This document shows positions 45,384 through 56,422 of a stretch of 64,000 nt of DNA, piece after piece. The notes beneath the pieces were generated by a model that made no database searches, was not told the DNA's origin, and worked only from the letters and a program-made list of their open reading frames with translations. A program made the position numbers and the translations under genes. Source of the stretch: Rheum nobile (taxonomy: Eukaryota > Streptophyta > Magnoliopsida > Caryophyllales > Polygonaceae); contig WOAB01000322.1 of assembly GCA_027886185.1 (NCBI GenBank), positions 1,552,501 to 1,616,500 of the forward strand. Direction: 5' to 3'. Every line of letters begins with the position of its first letter. The first letter of the stretch is position 1.

Positions 45384-45949
45384 GGTCCATACAGTCTACA
45401 AACCCATCTTCTCCTGCAAATAACCCTTTAAGCCGCTGATGTATCGATCCACCTTCTGGCTCTCTGACTCTCCTAGTTCATTACGTTCAAAGAATCGCAG
45501 GAACTCGGCTGTATACTTTGTCACGCTTCTCCTTCCTTGAACACATTCAATATACATCTTATACATAATCTGCTCCTAGTCTTCCGGTAAGAACCGCTCC
45601 AACATCAACTGCTTCATACACCTCCATGTTCTGATTGGTCCCTTTCTTTGCCTCTGCCTCTGGACAACAAGTTTATCCCACCACACAACAGCAGTGCTCT
45701 TCAGTCTGATCGCCACCATCTTAAACTGCTTGTTTTCAGGGACGCCCATGATGTCGAAGAATCTATCAACTTTGATCTGCCAATCCAGAAATTCCTCCAC
45801 TCCCATGGTTCCGTAGAACAATGGAATATCAGCCTTGACCCGGTAGTCGTGATTGTTCTGGGGATTACCCACAACTTCGCGGTGATCAACATCTTCTACC
45901 TCTTCCTCCGAACTAGAACTCTCAGCAACACGATTGTTCCCGCCTCGCG
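45384..45949 (-). pseudogene. Gypsy gag of middle copy, part downstream of the Tat insertion
   Basis: This carries the capsid region: RGGNNRVAESSSSEEEVEDV, FYGTMGVEEFLDWQIKVDRF, VVWWDKLVVQRQRQRKGPIR and LMLERFLPED, typical of retrotransposon gag. It is the continuation of the gag that starts at 56010 and is separated from it by the Tat element at 45955-55826. A stop follows LPED (about 45576) and another lies near 45399. Confidence 0.85.
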
Positions 45950-45954
45950 GAACC

Positions 45955-46608
45955 TGTTGGTCCCAACATCCTCCAAAGATATCGGAACAAACGAATTGGG
46001 CCAAGATCCAAACAAAGTCGAAGGCTAGAGAGAACTGGAGGGAAGCGACGGACATTCCTCAGACGCGTGGGATTCGACCATCTCCGAAGATCTCACCCAG
46101 GGTATTAATTGCTCGATCGATGGCAACGGCAACAACATTAAACACATAGATTATGCTAGCAATCAAGAGCAAATCCCGAAGATCTCGCCCAGAATTAATA
46201 GAAGATATTGCAAACAATATAGTAACGAACACAAGATAAGATTACCATAAATAGACCACAAAGAAGACAACGAAGATACGCTTGTCTACTTCCGGCTTCT
46301 ACCGACTTACTCTTCGGAAGTCTTACGAGTACACCCGCTCTAGCTCAAAATCCCCGGAATACTACCCGATCGTTGCCGGTCAAATCACCAAAACGCCTGT
46401 CGGACAAGACCCGACCCTTTATTCTCTAAGGATAAGTTTTATTTCGATCTGATTCAATCATCAATTAATATACAAATTACATTGCTATTTCGTATCTATT
46501 CTTTGCTTGGTTGATCATTTATCTGGTTTGGATTGATTTTTACTACCCTATCGACTCGTTACCCCGTCTAAGGCGATTTAGGTCGTCCGATCTTTTCGCC
46601 CTAAAACA
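45955..46608 (+). repeat. 5' LTR of the Tat element
   Basis: Begins TGTTGGTCCCAACATCC and ends CCCTAAAACA (654 bp). It matches the LTR at 55174 over its whole length with scattered, mostly transition-type differences. Confidence 0.95.
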
Positions 46609-46610
46609 AT

Positions 46611-46628
46611 TTAGTGCCCACCATGGGG
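46611..46628 (+). promoter_or_regulatory. Primer-binding site of the Tat element
   Basis: TTAGTGCCCACCATGGGG lies just after the LTR end and resembles the plant Tat-type primer site (TGGCGCCCACCGTGGGG) with a few changes. Confidence 0.65.
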
Positions 46629-46663
46629 CAACTTGCCAATCACCATCTCGAAACCTTCCAACC

Positions 46664-48235
46664 ATGACCATCAACCCACCTACTGGTACCGAGGAGCCAC
46701 GCCTCGAAGACGACACCCTAACTCAAGGAAACATAACCGGAAACCATACTCCAAACCAATTCCAAGAGCTTGCCCAAAAAATGACTTCCCTACAAGAGGA
46801 ACTTGCCCAGCAACGCCAAAAGACCGAAGCCTTGGCTACCTTATCCACCCAATCCGAGGTCGAGATTGCACAACTAACCCGTGAAAATGAGTCTCTTAAG
46901 TCGCAGGTACAATCAATGGCTTCTGGATCCAGGTGGATGCCCATCCATAGCAACATCCAGACGTATCTTGACATGGATAGCGTCGAACTGACCCCCCCCT
47001 CGGGTGTATGACATCCCGGACATACTGAGGGTACATCTCGAACTCCTCTGGTCAATCCATTTTCAACTAATAATGTTACTTTCTCCACACCGATCGGGTC
47101 AGCAGGGACCTGAATCGACGAACCACAGGTTACCAATCCTCCCGACATCCTAGCCCTCGTCCAGCAGACGCTCAGTCAACACATGAAGACACTTGATGAT
47201 CGCATCGCTAGAATTCTCAGAGTTCCACAGCCGATCGAGAAGGAAGCGTCGGGCGGATATGAGGAATCTCCATTCATTGGAGAGATCGCCAGAGTCGAAA
47301 TCCCAAAGAAGTTCCACCTTCCTAGCATGACGACATTCGACGGCACCAACGATCCAGATGATCACATTTCTCTCTATAAACAAAAATTAATGACTGCATC
47401 TATTCCAAGGGAGAGCCGCGAGGCTGTCATGTGCAAAAGCTTTGGCACGACTCTCGCGGGTCCCGCACTGACCTGGTTTATGCGTTTACCTCAGGGAATG
47501 ATCGTCTCGTTTGTGGATCTAGTCAATTCCTTCAAGATCCAATTCGCCAGCAGTCGGAGGCTCGAAAGGCAATCGAGTGATCTCTATCGAATCACCCAAA
47601 GGTATAATGAACCTCTCCGAAGCTATCTTAATAGGTACAATAAAGAAAAAGTCGTGATTCCCCATTGCGACGTCACCACCTCCATCGAAGCCTTCCGACA
47701 AGGTCTAATCAAGGACAACAATCTTTACAACGAGATCACCAAGTACCCGTGCAGAAGTTTCGAAGATGTCCAAGCCAAAACTATGGCCGATGTACGTTTG
47801 GAAGAAGATCGCGAATCACGAAAAGCGTCCCATGGACCCGACCAATCCGATCATAAATCCTCTTCTGACAACCGTCGAGATAGACGTCATCACCCCTACC
47901 CTCGTAATCGAAATGAGTAGAATCAGGTAAACTCTCTCCAGGACAGGTCCCAAGACTGGAGAGATGGTCCAACGTTGCCCCCCAGGGTTCAATCTTACAA
48001 CTTCAGTGTTTCCGTGTCGGAGCTCGTCAAGAGTTTCGACAAATATGGAAAAGAGGTAAGATGGCCCCGAAAGAGCGACCGGCCGGACGTTAAAAAGGAC
48101 ATGAGCAGATGATGCGAATTCCACGGTGACCACGGTCACTCGACGGACGAATGCATCGCCTTACGTAAAGAGGTCGCCAGGTTACTCGCGCAGGGGCTCT
48201 TGCGTGACGTAATCTCGGAATGAGCCAAAGCTACC
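46664..48235 (+). pseudogene. Tat gag (broken by stops)
   Basis: From ATG 46664 (MTINPPTGTEEPRLEDDTLT) one frame runs through a coiled-coil segment (SLQEELAQQRQKTEALATLS), then the gag core VEIPKKFHLPSMTTFDGTND, DDHISLYKQKLM, ALTWFMRLP and YNEPLRSYLNRYNKEKV, to a zinc-finger-like motif CEFHGDHGHSTDEC (about 48115-48156). In-frame stops at about 47009, 47111, 47918, 48110 and 48222 interrupt it without changing frame. The core is the plant retrotransposon gag family that forms the particle. Confidence 0.85.
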
Positions 48236-48916
48236 ATGGAGCGACGAGATCAGGTAAAACAAGATAAACCCCCGTCTCATGTCCATACAAAAAATATCAA
48301 TACCATTTCAGGGGGATCGGACGTATGTGGGAACACGTACTCCGCGGCCAAACGACATGCAAAAGAAAGCAAAGGCAGTAAGCCCGAAACGCTAGAGTTC
48401 AGACAAACCAAGGTCTTAGACCTCCCAACAGTCACGTTCGACGAGTCCGATGCCGACGGGTCGGAAAACCATCACGATGGTCTGGTAATCTCTTTATCTA
48501 TCGGGAATTGTTTGATACGTAGAGTACTAATCGATACAGGAAGTTCGACCAATCTCTTGACCTTCGACGCCCTCAAAGGGATGGGCCTGGGCGAAGATGA
48601 CCTAATCAAGAAATCGACTCCACTAGTCGGATTCAGTGGTGAAGTTAAACACACTATCGGCGAAATCGTTCTTACGACATACGCCGGGGGAGTAAACTAA
48701 CAGGTGAATTTTCTAGTCCTAGACTGTCCATCTCCCTATAATTGCATCCTTGGCAGGCCATGGATACATGCTATGAAGGCGGTACCCTCGACGTACCATC
48801 AAGTCATCAAGTTCCCTACCAAGTGGGGAGTCCAAGAAATCAAGAAAGACCAGAGGATGGACAAAGAGTGCTACGTCGCCTCCATGAAAAGTGTTGTCGA
48901 GCATAAGGCCGCATAG
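48236..48916 (+). pseudogene. Tat aspartic protease region
   Basis: The motif RRVLIDTGSSTNLLTFDAL (about 48519-48575) is the retroviral-type protease active site (DTGSS); NFLVLDCPSPYNCILGRPWI follows at about 48705. The protease would release Gag and Pol products. It is in the same frame as gag. TAA at about 48698 and TAG at about 48914 look like CAA and CAG codons changed by C-to-T mutation. Confidence 0.85.
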
Positions 48917-48961
48917 CAATCATAGATCGGCGAAGAATCTAATCGATACGTCGAACTAGAA

Positions 48962-50952
48962 ATGGAAAAAGTTGAGGAGATCGTACTAGATCCTTCAAAG
49001 CCAAACCAAACGGTAAGGGTCGGGTCGGACCTGGACGACTCGACCAGACAACAAATTCTGGATTTCCTCAAGACTAATGCTGATTGTTTTGCATGGTCAC
49101 ATGAAGAAATGGTCGGTATATCTCCAAACATTATTACTCATAAATTGAACGTAGATCCATCTCACCCCCCTGTAAAGCAAAAGTGTAGGAAATTCACCCC
49201 AGAGCGAAACAAGATTGTCGACGACGAAGTCAGGAGCTTGTTGGAAACAGGAAAAATAAGGGAAGTCAACTACCCCGAGTGGCTGACCAACGTGGTCGTA
49301 CTCCAAAAGAAAAATGGCAAATGGAGAGTCTGCATCGACTTCACCGACCTCAACAAGGCTTGTCCTAAAGATTCATTCCCACTCACTCACATCGACGCCA
49401 TGGTCGACGCAGCGGCAGGACACGAAATGCTATCCTTCATGGACGCGTTCAGTGGCTACAATCAAATCCTCATGGAACCAGAAGACCAAGAGAAAACGGC
49501 ATTCGTCACAAGTCAAGGTATCTATTGTTACAAAGTAATGCCCTTCGGACTAAAAAATGCAGGGGCTACTTATCAACGACTAGTCAACAAGATGTTCAAA
49601 GATCAGATTGGGGACACGATGGAAGTCTACATAGACGACATGCTGGTCAAATCAAAAAAGAAAGAGGACCACATCGACCACCTCCGCGACAGCTTCGAGG
49701 TACTAAAGAGATATAACATGAAACTAAACCCTATGAAATGCTCTTTCGGAGTATCGTCAGGAAAGTTCTTAGGGTACTTGGTAACACAAAGAGAAATAGG
49801 AGCCAGCCCAGAACAAGTCAAAGCCATCATCAGCCTCCGATCCCCTCGGTGCATCAAAGACGTATATAAGCTGACAGGTCGGATAGCAGCTCTGAACAGA
49901 TTCATCTCAAGGTCATCCGACAAGTGCAAACCCTTTCTTGACGCTCTCAAGAAGAATAAATCCTTTCAATGGACAAAAGAACATGAAGTTGCATTTCAGA
50001 ACCTAAGGAAATACCTTGCAAGTCCCCTGTTGTTAACCAAACCCAAAGACGACGAACCATTACTACTGTACCTGGCAGTATCGGAGTCAGCCGTAAGCGC
50101 AGTTCTAGTCAGAGAAGAAGACGGCAAGCAATCGCCGATATACTACGTCAGTCGAACATTACTACCAGCAGAGACAAGGTACTCGTCGTTAGAAAAACTT
50201 GTACTATCACTGGTAATGGCATCGAATAAACTCAAACCGTATTTCGAAACCCATACTATAATTGTCCGCACTAACCATCCCATGAGAGCAATCATGAGGA
50301 AGCCTGAGTTCACAGGATGGATGGTCAAGTGGGCCATACACCTCAGCGGCTATGACATTGAGTACGAGCCCAGAACAGTGATCAAGTCGCAAGCCCTGGC
50401 TGACTTTGTGGCAGACTTCAGCCCAACCCTAGAGCAAGAAGCCGCCAAAGAAGCAACACAATTGTTCGCGATAGATGAAACAGGAAAATGGGAGCTCCAC
50501 ACCGATGGCGCGTCGAATGCTAGAGGATCAGGGCTAGGGGTCGTGTTGAAATCACCACAAGGGGACAAGATAGCCCAGGCCATAAGATGCGAATGAGACG
50601 CAACCAACAACGAAGCTGAATATGAAACACTCATATTTGGGCTCATCGTGGCGCGCGACCTAGGAGTCCGAGAGATCGAAGTCATTTGTGACTCCCTCTT
50701 AGTCATAAATCAAATACAAGGGTCGTACAACACCAAGGACGACAGGATGATAGCTTACCTGGACGTGGCCAAGAAGCTAATCGACCAATTCCAAACATTC
50801 GACATCAGGCAAGTGCCTAGAGATCTCCACTTTCAGGCTGACGCACTAGCCAATTTAGGGTCTGTCTTAGATCCAAAGGAATTTCCAAATATCCCACTGG
50901 CGCACGTCATGACACCAGCCGTTCCAAAAAATCCAAGGAGTCGATCACACCA
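48962..50952 (+). pseudogene. Tat reverse transcriptase, RNase H and second RNase H
   Basis: The longest open stretch (48962-50596, 544 codons) holds the polymerase: VVVLQKKNGKWRVCIDFTDL, MDAFSGYNQILMEPEDQEKT, FGLKNAGATYQRLVNKMF and the intact catalytic motif YIDDMLVKS (about 49628). The gypsy RNase H follows (YLAVSESAVSAVLVREEDGK, YSSLEKLVLSLVMAS). A second RNase H (WELHTDGASNARGSGLGVVL, then NNEAEYETLIFGLIVARDLG and FQADALANLGS) is the archaeal-type domain that marks Tat elements. TGA at 50594 cuts inside it, and a frameshift lies near 50935. Confidence 0.9.
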
Positions 50953-52257
50953 TTGGAGGAACTTGTCACGATGGAGATAGGTGACCGACCAAAGGAAGAC
51001 ATCGTCAACAATTGTGACGACTGGACGTTACCTTACATAAAATGGCTAAAAGATGGCATCCTACCCAACGACAAAACAGAAGCAAAAAGGCTAAAGGTAC
51101 AAGCTCTCTCCTTCGATATTATAAATGACGTCTTGTTCAAAAGATTTGTCACAGGGATACTCCTACGATGCCTCAAGACTCCAGAAGTCAGACGTATCTT
51201 ACAGTCATTACATGAAGGAGAGTGTGGGAACCACACCGACGGACGAAGCCTCTCAGGAAAAGCTCTGCGAAATGGATACTATTGGCCCACAATGAATAGA
51301 GACGTGATGGAGTACACCAAGAAGTGCGATGCCTGCCAACGACACGCACCCGTTCCTCATCAACCCCCGGAACTCCTCCATCCGACTCTGGCACCGTGGC
51401 CCTTCATGAGATGGGGGATGGACATCGTCGAGAAACTCCCACATGCGTCGGGTCAACGAGTCTTCTTCCTTGCCATGACATACTACTTTTCTAAATGGAT
51501 CGAAGATGAAGCCTATCGAGAGGTAAAGGATCAACACATCATTTCATTTATAAAACGCAATATCTTGTGAAGATTTGGCATCCCGTCAGAAATCGTGTGC
51601 GACAATGGCTCACAGTTCATCAGCCATAAGACTCGAGCTTTCTGCGACCAATGGAATATCAAATTGATCACATCCACTCCTCGATATCCGCAATCTAACG
51701 GATAAGCCGAGTCTAGCAACAAAATCATCGTCAACAACCTCAAGAAATGCCTCACAAGGGCTAAAGGAAAGTGGGCAGACGAGCTCCCATTCATCATCTG
51801 GTCCGACAGGACCACCCCGAAGAATGCGACTGGACAGTCACCATTCTCACTCGTCTATGGAAGTGAAGCGGTCATCCCCGCCGAGCTATTGGTTCCAATG
51901 GCTCATTACAGTCTTCAGACGAGTGAACAAAACGACATCGAGCTAGCGCACAACTTGGACACAGCAGAAGAGACTAGAGAAAAAGCCAGAATTAGAATGG
52001 TCAGGTTCCAGCAACAAGCCACAAGAAGTTACAACAAAAATGTTCGAGCCAAAGTCTTCAAAGTTGGCGATTGGGTCCTTAGAAAGACATTCCAGAACAC
52101 CAAGAATCCGGCCGACGGGAAGCTCGCACCTCGATGGGAAGGACCCTACCTAATCAAAGAAGTGGTCGGACAAGGAGCATACCAATTAGAAGACAAATAT
52201 GGACAATCGATCCAAAGAAGTTGGAACGCAACACATCTGAAGCTATACCACTTTTAA
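50953..52257 (+). pseudogene. Tat integrase (broken)
   Basis: Integrase joins element DNA to the chromosome. Zinc-binding residues are in place: H in LHEGECGNH (51211 and 51232) and CDAC (51325 and 51334). The catalytic triad is visible as WGMDIVEK (about 51421), CDNGSQF (about 51600) and AESSNK (about 51707). The C-terminal part reads VFKVGDWVLRKTFQNTKNPA, APRWEGPYLIKEVVGQGAYQ and ends at TAA 52255 after THLKLYHF. Stops at 51568 and 51703 interrupt the frame. There is no chromodomain, as expected for Tat. Confidence 0.9.
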
Positions 52258-52977
52258 AACCAGCAAAGGCACTAGCACCCTTTCATTTGCCATGCGCTAT
52301 TCATTGCTACGAACTCAATTCTATTTCTTGAAACTGAGTACTCACATCTAGTAAGGACATTTCTCCTTGCAAAAACCTAAAGTACATGACGACATCAACA
52401 TACGCACTGGATTCAGTCACAAACAAAAGCGCTTACACTACACGATCGATTGGAACACGGGGAGATGAATACCACAGGCACGTCGGCACACCGCTTGCCT
52501 TACACAATACATAAGGTTAAGACACCTTATTACATTTACGCAATAGAGACATATTGCTTTCCTCCTCGGCATAACACTAAGTCATGACTAAACATAAATA
52601 CATACATTTACAGGCCTCTTTCTTTACATACATACGACAAGCCCTACTCAACGGAGCACACGGGCAAACCCGACATACAAATCAAAGGCGTCAACGACAA
52701 ACTTCTCTAGAAGAGTCCGACGAAACGAACGAACACATGAAAAAGTTCAATCATTTGTAAAACAGATTACATCAAATAAAAACTTAAGCATTTTTTACAT
52801 ACATGCGACCCGCGATGGTGGACGGGTCACCAAAACACATTGTCTGCCTACACACACGTAGGACTTCAAATTATCCACGAACACATTCTGCGACCCGCGA
52901 TGGTGGACGGGTCACCAAAACCAGAGAACATTCTACCCACACACAGGTGGGGTCACAAAACAAATTACGAAAGACAA
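52258..52977 (+). other. Tat 3' non-coding zone with 85-bp tandem repeat
   Basis: No gene is seen on the plus strand. Two copies of GCGACCCGCGATGGTGGACG start at 52805 and 52890, giving an 85-bp tandem repeat. Tandem repeats in this position are known from Retand-type Tat elements. Confidence 0.65.
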
Positions 52978-54884
52978 TCAAGGATCAGGGTTCGCAACGT
53001 TACCTTCAGCAGGGGCCGGATCAGGAAAAAGCTGGGGCTCGATCGACACGGTGTCGCCAGAGTGGGCCTCGTCTTCACCAGCGCTTTCGTCCAGGGAGTC
53101 CTCCCCGACGCCGGCCAACCGGAAAAGCTCCGATCCAGGATTCCCCTTCGGAAACAGGGTGTCCATAGTCTCCTTCTCCGCCTTCAAATCCCAGGTCTCC
53201 TGCTTGCCCTCTTCGAACTCCTCGATCATCTCAACACGCGACTTCAATGCGTAAAAAGCACCTATGTCGTCTGCGACCCGACCATCATTAATCCTAGCCT
53301 GCATCACCTTCTCTTCAACACTTGATTGGCTCTCACTGAGCTCCCTCCGACAAGCATCCAAGTCATCTTGGCAGCTCTTCAGCTCCTTAGCGAAGCGGCG
53401 CTCAGCGTCCCTAAAGCGGCTCTCAGCTCCTTCCACCTTGGTCCTCAAAGACGCCAGATCAGACTCTGACCTAGCATCCCTATCTTCAGCCTTAGCGACC
53501 ATCTCTTTGACCCCAGAATACGCGCCCAAGAGAAACTGGAAAGTCTGAAAAAGACAAAGTCGAAACAATCAAGGTTCCACCAGATTATGAGGATAAAAAC
53601 GAACAAACTTGAGATCCGACAAAATGACTTACCTTCCACGCAGAGCACCCTGCTTCACCAATACAATCCAAGGGAGAGACGCCATCAAACTTCATAATTC
53701 AAAGTCGGATCCTAAGCATGAAAAAGATCGGCAATTGATCGACCGACCGCGTCGATCTTCTCGACTCCACGAGCAGCCGTCACCTTCTTCTTTGGAGTAT
53801 CCACCACCTTCACATCACCAGAAGAAGCATCTGCCTTCCTTTTCGAGCCAACTTTGGCTGGGAGCGACAACTCCGCCGGCATCGATTTACTCGACGAGGC
53901 CCTGACCGCCGCCAGCCTTTGCTCTATCAAACCTTTCTCGGACACTCCCTTCAAACGGGCACTCGACCGACCAGCCGGAGACTCTGACACGACAGACAAA
54001 ACGTAAATCACAAGCAGACGATTAAAAGTACATGAGTCAAACGAAAACTCACACTTGACCCGAGACGACGAAACATTCGACATAACGTCCTGAGTAGCGG
54101 GGGAAGTCGACAACAAGTTGACATTTATGAACTTCCGCTCTGACGCGGGGATACTAAGAATGATCTTTGTTAGAACTTCCGACTGAGTGTCCACTTCCAA
54201 CTCTTCAGCCTCAGGGACTACAAAAAAGAAGAGTTAAACAAAGGGTTAAAACACATAAAACAAGCAAAGAGAAGTCAAGTATGTACTCTCAACTCGCCAC
54301 TCCGACAGCAGAAACGAACAGTCACCCCCCTTCTCCAAAGACGAACGCTCGATGAAGAAAAAATCTGACCCCCATCCACTGTCGTTTACATCTAAATTGA
54401 ACACCAAAGGCTTCCGAACCGGACGAATACGCAACTGGACGCGAGAAGAACTCTTCGACCCCAGAGAATAGGTGTACCACAGGGCGTCGAAATTAAAACC
54501 GGCCCCAGACTGAACATTCAACAAATCTAAAACCCTAAGGATCCGCCACGCCTGTGGCATGACCTGACAAGGCGCAAGCGACAGGGTCGCTAAAAAGTCC
54601 CTAACAAGAGGGGAGAATGGAAACGTATGGCCAATCCTAAACGGGTAAGCATAGAAACAAGCACATCCCTCATAGCGAGCGTCGGCTCTCTCGTCTGGAT
54701 GCGGCAACCTTGCGACCGTCTCCGGAGGAAAGCCTCCGACTTGAAGGATCTGCTCAAACTCCGCCTCCGACAGAGTCCCCGTCAGAGCATCGACCTCCTT
54801 GAGAAGGAAAAGGGGGGGGGGGACTTCATTCTTGCTCGAGTTCGAGCGAGTAGCAGTCGACTTAGACGATTCACTCAAAACCAT
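52978..54884 (-). CDS. Antisense spliced ORF of the Tat element (Transposase_28-like)
   Basis: Minus-strand gene between integrase and 3' LTR, read from ATG 54884 (MVLSESSKSTATRSNSS). The first exon (54884-54287) contains FPFSPLVRDFLATLSLAPCQ and MPQAWRILRVLDLLNVQSGA, resembling the plant family called putative gypsy-type transposon (Pfam Transposase_28). Later exons are about 54217-54053, about 53983-53713 (basic, KVGSKRKADASSG), 53694-53633 and 53544-52978. The last is a coiled coil (TKVEGAESRFRDAERRFAKE) with an acidic end. GT/AG borders are clear at 54286/54218, 54052/53984 and 53632/53545. The link after LFHA (stop about 53712) does not read through, so an exon border there is missed or the gene is damaged. 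Function unknown. Confidence 0.65.
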
Positions 54885-55173
54885 CTCCAAAACAGAGAGA
54901 GAAGGGAATCGAAAAGCAATTTTTTCAAAAAAGCTTTGCAAAACCTACCAGATGAGGAAATAAAGGAAGAAGATGAGGCCAAACCGTCAGAGACTTGATT
55001 CGAATTTATGGAGGGAATCGGCATGTCACAGAAATGTCCCATCACAAAGCGGGATGATCGTCACGTAGCCCTCGCGTGTCGCGCCCTAATCGGAGGGTGG
55101 AGATCCTGCGGGATGGAAGTTGTTTGGACTCCATCTCACAGCTGCCGTGAATCCCAAAACAACTTGGGGCTAT

Positions 55174-55826
55174 TGTTGGGCCCAACATCCTCCAAAGATA
55201 TCATAACAAACGAATTGGGCCAAGATCCAAACAAAGTCGAAGGCCAGAGAGAACTGGAGGGAAGTGACGGCATTCCTCAGACGCATGGGATCCGACCAGC
55301 TCCGAAGATCTCGCCCAGGGCATTAATTGCTCGATTGATGGCAACAGCAACAGCATTAAACACAGAGATTATGCTAGCAATCAAGAGAAAATCCCAAAGA
55401 TCTCGCCCAGAATTAATAGAAGATATTGCAAACAATATAGTAACGGACACAAGATAAGATTACCATAAATAGACCACAAAGAAGACAACGAAGATACGCC
55501 TGTCTACGCCCGGCTTCTACCGACTTACTCTTCGGAAGTCTTATGAGTACACCCGCTCTAGCTCAAACTCCCCGGAATACTACCCGATCGTTGCCGGTCA
55601 AATCACCAAAACGCCTGTCGGACAAGACCCGACCCTTTATTCTCTAAGGATAAGTTGTATTTCGATCTGATTCAATCATCAATTAATATACAAATTACAT
55701 TGCTATTTCGTATCTATTCTTTGCTTGGTTGATCATTTATCTGGTTTGGATTGATTTTTACTACCCGGTCGACTCGTTACCCCGTCTAAGGCGATTTAGG
55801 TCGTCCGATCTTTTCGCCCCAAAACA
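55174..55826 (+). repeat. 3' LTR of the Tat element
   Basis: Begins TGTTGGGCCCAACATCC and ends CCCCAAAACA (653 bp), directly followed by the GAACC target duplicate. The preceding AACTTGGGGCTAT (55161-55173) is a weak polypurine tract. Confidence 0.95.
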
Positions 55827-55831
55827 GAACC

Positions 55832-56010
55832 CTATTCAATTCTTCTCTCCTGCCTCCTCGTGCATCGTCGTTACTGTTGTCGGCATTGTTGTTCATGTTG
55901 TTCATCTGGGGCGTTAGAGTAGTCATATGTGTCGTCAAAGCAGTAAGGGCTGTGGTAAAGGCCGCAGTAATCCCTTCTAGGTCTGCCCTGGTCACCGGTT
56001 GATCTCCCAT
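55832..56010 (-). pseudogene. Gypsy gag of middle copy, N-terminal part
   Basis: Starts MGDQPVTRADLEGITAAFTT at 56010 and reads to EELNRV, where the Tat element interrupts it. The next residues (PRGGNNRVAES) lie at 45949 and below. Read directly across the junction, a false tail is added from the Tat LTR. Confidence 0.9.
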
Positions 56011-56046
56011 GTCGAATCAAGCACGAAAAGAGACAAGAAAAGGCCT

Positions 56047-56058
56047 GCTCTGATACCA
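56047..56058 (-). promoter_or_regulatory. Primer-binding site, middle gypsy copy
   Basis: On the minus strand TGGTATCAGAGC, two bases after the end of LTR B; initiator-methionine tRNA type. Confidence 0.85.
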
Positions 56059-56060
56059 CC

Positions 56061-56422
56061 TGACGCAGTAGGAAACGCGAAGGATTAGCAAGCGCTAAAC
56101 CTGGATAGGAATTAAGTTCGCAAGCGACGAACTCAAAGAACAACCTCTGGAATCCACCAAAAATTAAGAGAAAACTCTTAGGGTTTTGATTTAATAAAAG
56201 ATAACGTCTGCCAACATCCGAAAAGTGCTTAAATATGATAACGAAACCCTAATGCGAAAATAAAGTGAAACCGAAATAAAGTATAAATTGCGAAAAATAC
56301 TAAAACGCTGTTTTGAGGCCCAAAACGATCTCGGATGGCCAAAAAAGCCAATTAGACATAGCAAAGTGGTGAGTTAGACTCGTTGGGCAAGTCCGCTTCC
56401 CGAAAACATATAATGGACGTCA
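56061..56422 (-). repeat. Gypsy array LTR B, shared by two copies
   Basis: 362 bp, TGACGCAGTAGG to TAATGGACGTCA. On the minus strand it follows the pol end of the copy at 56423-60944 and precedes the primer site and gag of the middle copy. It therefore serves as 3' LTR for one and 5' LTR for the other. One end has mutated (GACGTCA versus GGCGTCA in the others). Confidence 0.85.

Larger units (their letters stand above)
45955..55826 (+). mobile_element. Tat-lineage Ty3/gypsy element inserted in gypsy gag
   Basis: A complete 9872-bp structure: LTRs at 45955-46608 and 55174-55826, flanked by the exact 5-bp duplication GAACC (45950-45954 and 55827-55831). The undisturbed site GCGGAACCCTATTC is present once at about 60708 in the neighbouring gypsy copy. 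Gene order gag, protease, reverse transcriptase, RNase H, a second (archaeal-type) RNase H and integrase, followed by an antisense gene, places it in the Tat group. The LTRs differ at roughly two dozen positions by eye, so it is not brand new. Confidence 0.95.

Noticed and set aside
46511..46663. Earlier start for the Tat gag
   Set aside because: That ATG lies inside the LTR upstream of the primer-binding site; the first ATG after the primer site is 46664.
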